A stretch of 64,000 bases of DNA, taken from contig AP025252.1 of assembly GCA_016865505.2 (NCBI GenBank), positions 3,720,001 through 3,784,000 of the forward strand, written 5' to 3'. The position numbers were made by a program, and so were the translations under genes. The notes under the pieces were generated by a model. That model saw nothing but the letters and a program-made list of their open reading frames with translations, made no database searches and was not told where the DNA came from. Origin of the DNA: Bryobacterales bacterium F-183 (GTDB taxonomy: Bacteria > Acidobacteriota > Terriglobia > Bryobacterales > Bryobacteraceae). This document shows positions 62,299-64,000 of the stretch, piece after piece (position 1 is the first letter of the stretch; every line of letters starts with the position of its first letter).

Positions 62299-63999
62299 TT
62301 AGATCTCTTTGATAATCTTACGCAACTTTCGTACGCGGCCCTTGAGCTCTTCACTGGCGTCCATTAGGTCGCTGTTGTCAAAGATGACTCGCGGCGTCAT
62401 GAAGACAATCAACTCAGTGCGATCCTTCGAGTACGATCGGTTGCCGAACGCCGACCCGAGGATTGGGATGCGGTGCAGGCCCGGGATACCCGAACTCGCC
62501 GAGGAACTGCTCTCATTGATGATGCCGCCGATGGCGATCGTATCGCCGTCCTGCATGGTGATCTGCGTCTGCACCGTGCGCTTTGAGAACGACGGCGACG
62601 GGATACCGCCGGCTTGCGGAGGCTGCGGTGCGCTCACTTCCTGATTGATGATCAGCGTCACGATGCCGCTGGGGTTGACGCGCGCCATGACGTTCAAGGT
62701 CACGCCCGTGTTGCGGCTGCTGATGTTTTGCGCAAACTGCGTATTGCCGCCTGTGGTGATGCCCGATGCCGTCGTCGAGGTCAAGGTCGGAACTTCATTG
62801 CCGACGTTGATGGAGGCGGGAATACTATCGGTGGCAATCAGGCTCGGAGCCGAGATCACTTTGGATCTCGTGGCGTTTTCCTGTAGATTCAGAAACGCCA
62901 ACAACTCGCGGCTCGCGCCGATCAATGCGCCGGCTTGCAACTGTACGGCCGCGCCGGTCAGGGCGCCGGCAAAGTCGCGACTGCCGTTGATGCGTCCCGA
63001 CGTTCCGGGAGTCCGGCTCTGCAGGTACGCCGACACGCCGCTGGCAAAGGCGCCGGTCAAGCTGACTTCGTAGATCTTGGCTTCGAGCAGGATCTGGCGC
63101 GGCGGGATGTCGAGTTCCCGGAGCAGCTTCAACACGCCCTGGTATTCCTGTGGAGTGCCTTGAATGAGCAGCGAATTGTCGAGCGGATTCGGGATGATGC
63201 GCGGACCCTTCAGCGCCATCATGCCGCCCATGGCCGGGTTCATGTAGCCGCCGGTTTGATCGATCGCGACCGGCGCACCATTGGCGCCGATAGCCGCCGC
63301 GGGCGCAGGACCATTGCCAGCCATGCCGGACACGCCCATCATGCCGGGCGCACCGTAACCACCCATGCCGCCCATCATGCCGTAGCCGCCGTAGCCGCCC
63401 ATCATGCCCATGCCGCCACCCATCATGCCCATACCGCCCATCATTCCCATGCCGCCGCCCATACCGCCCATGCCCGCGCATCCGCCATTGCCGAACGCCG
63501 CGCCCAGACCGGTGTTGCCCTGGACGTTGGTGCCGAAGCCGCCGCCACCGCCTCCACCTCCGCCCATCATGCCCATCCCACCCATCATCCCCATGCCGCC
63601 CATCATGCCCATCCCACCCATGTAGGCGAGCTGCGGGTTGTACAGCATCATCAATGCGGGGGCGATACATTCGGCACGCTGATAACGCACGCGATAAACA
63701 TAGTTGTCGACGGCGCCAGCGGTGCTCTTCACCGCGACGTCCAGCTTTTTGAGCCAGTCTTGCACCGTCGTGAATACGCCAGGGTTCGGCGCGACGCCGA
63801 TGAGCAGATTGATGCGATCCACCGGCAGGAACTTCACAGGTGAGTTCTTGTCGTTGAGCGAGATCGACTTCATGATGCCTTCCAGCTCTTTGGCCAAGTC
63901 AGACGGCTTGCCGTGCTGGACCTCGAACAACTGTACGCGCTGGTTGGCGAAGCTTTCGCTGTCGAACAGCTGGATCAGTTCCATGGTCCGCTTCATGTT
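62299..63999 (-). CDS. Secretin (GspD/PilQ family), N-terminus outside the window
   Basis: The frame is open to the window edge, so at least the first N-domain is missing. Visible are an N1/N2-type domain (VQLFEVQHGKPSDLAKELEGIM, PVDRINLLIGVAPNP) and a roughly 100-residue Met-Gly insert. A further N-domain (GPRIIPNPLDNSLLIQGTPQEYQGVLKLLRELDIPPRQILLEAKIYEV) and the secretin core (VGNEVPTLTS, NVMARVNPSGIVTLIINQEVS, IPILGSAFGNRSYSKDRTELIVFMTPRVI) follow. It forms the outer-membrane ring of a type II secretion or type IV pilus machine; which one cannot be told here. Confidence 0.9.
   Translation of the reverse strand, partial: NMKRTMELIQLFDSESFANQRVQLFEVQHGKPSDLAKELEGIMKSISLNDKNSPVKFLPVDRINLLIGVAPNPGVFTTVQDWLKKLDVAVKSTAGAVDNYVYRVRYQRAECIAPALMMLYNPQLAYMGGMGMMGGMGMMGGMGMMGGGGGGGGGFGTNVQGNTGLGAAFGNGGCAGMGGMGGGMGMMGGMGMMGGGMGMMGGYGGYGMMGGMGGYGAPGMMGVSGMAGNGPAPAAAIGANGAPVAIDQTGGYMNPAMGGMMALKGPRIIPNPLDNSLLIQGTPQEYQGVLKLLRELDIPPRQILLEAKIYEVSLTGAFASGVSAYLQSRTPGTSGRINGSRDFAGALTGAAVQLQAGALIGASRELLAFLNLQENATRSKVISAPSLIATDSIPASINVGNEVPTLTSTTASGITTGGNTQFAQNISSRNTGVTLNVMARVNPSGIVTLIINQEVSAPQPPQAGGIPSPSFSKRTVQTQITMQDGDTIAIGGIINESSSSASSGIPGLHRIPILGSAFGNRSYSKDRTELIVFMTPRVIFDNSDLMDASEELKGRVRKLRKIIKEI
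63325..63622 (-). repeat. Met-Gly low-complexity insert in the secretin
   Basis: The translation is dominated by MGGMGMMGG units, a nine-glycine run and GGYGGYGMMGG. The DNA shows repeated CCCATCATGCCC and CCCATGCCGCC blocks. It lies between two N-domains of the secretin, and some tandem units are identical in DNA, so slippage is likely. Confidence 0.85.
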
Positions 64000-64000
64000 G

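Noticed and set aside
63325-63622. Regular CCCATCATGCCC blocks as a CRISPR or non-coding repeat
   Set aside because: They encode the Met-Gly insert in the open secretin frame.
1-64000. tRNA, rRNA, prophage, integrase or insertion sequence
   Set aside because: All gaps between genes are short, and none showed a cloverleaf, transposase motif or terminal repeats on reading.

Overview
The window reads as ordinary chromosome of a soil-type Acidobacteriota, most likely a Bryobacterales or Solibacter-like lineage. This is inferred from roughly 60% GC, several secreted families known mainly from acidobacteria (the Gly/Trp-rich protein at 2926-3918, HEAT-repeat secreted proteins, a six-hairpin glycosidase-like protein, PQQ propeller proteins with an inserted cytochrome c), and the mix of housekeeping families. 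It is not a phage, plasmid or island. No rRNA, tRNA, CRISPR array, insertion sequence or integrase was seen. Genes are packed very tightly: most neighbours on one strand overlap by ATGA/TAATG, several convergent pairs share stop codons, and no gene-free stretch reaches 300 bases.

Layout. 1-1347: the 3' end of a tandem-TPR gene coupled to a small GDNN-tailed protein, then an HNH nuclease and ComF. 2926-3918: a secreted Gly-rich protein. 4066-15000: a nucleotide-sugar and glycosyltransferase block. It has the three CDP-glucose to 3,6-dideoxyhexose genes (rfbF, rfbG, rfbH), a GT2 and two GT39-like membrane transferases on the plus strand, and FkbM methyltransferase, NAD epimerase and a ThDP enzyme on the minus strand. 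Together they suggest a branched-chain deoxy sugar of the yersiniose kind. 15086-26400: a secreted subtilase, a DUF433/DUF5615 toxin-antitoxin-like pair with twin palindromic operators, bacilliredoxin, FdhD, a sialidase-fold protein, WrbA, a DACNV-like sensor, a two-component system, small conserved proteins and superoxide dismutase. 26432-33118: GatA/GatC, a DciA-like protein, a HEAT protein, a ROK regulator, QueA and TsaD.

33081-36384 is the most interesting part. It is a minus-strand histidine operon (hisI, HAD phosphatase, hisH, hisF, hisA) preceded by a previously unlabelled leader: a 14-codon peptide MHSICHHHRHHHGA with six consecutive-type His codons plus one near the start (seven in all), a GC-rich terminator ending in TTTCTCTTT directly against the hisI ATG, and a competing antiterminator arm directly after the leader stop codon. 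This is the full architecture of ribosome-mediated transcription attenuation.

36385-47332: a spermidine-synthase-like membrane fusion, a PQQ dehydrogenase with cytochrome c insert, an M48-like HExxH protein, a 53-residue basic protein with its own ribosome site and terminator, a dead JAMM-domain protein, RsmI and two zinc-ribbon membrane proteins. 47337-50636: a Wza/Wzz/BY-kinase polysaccharide export operon that could export the polymer built with the 4-15 kb sugar genes. 50831-64000: an EVE protein, GluQ, AsmA, an MFS pump, TrpS, RlmD (whose conserved N-terminus has no canonical start codon), a quinone-reductase-like MDR, a GGDEF response regulator, a methyltransferase and a 5'-truncated secretin with a long Met-Gly insert.
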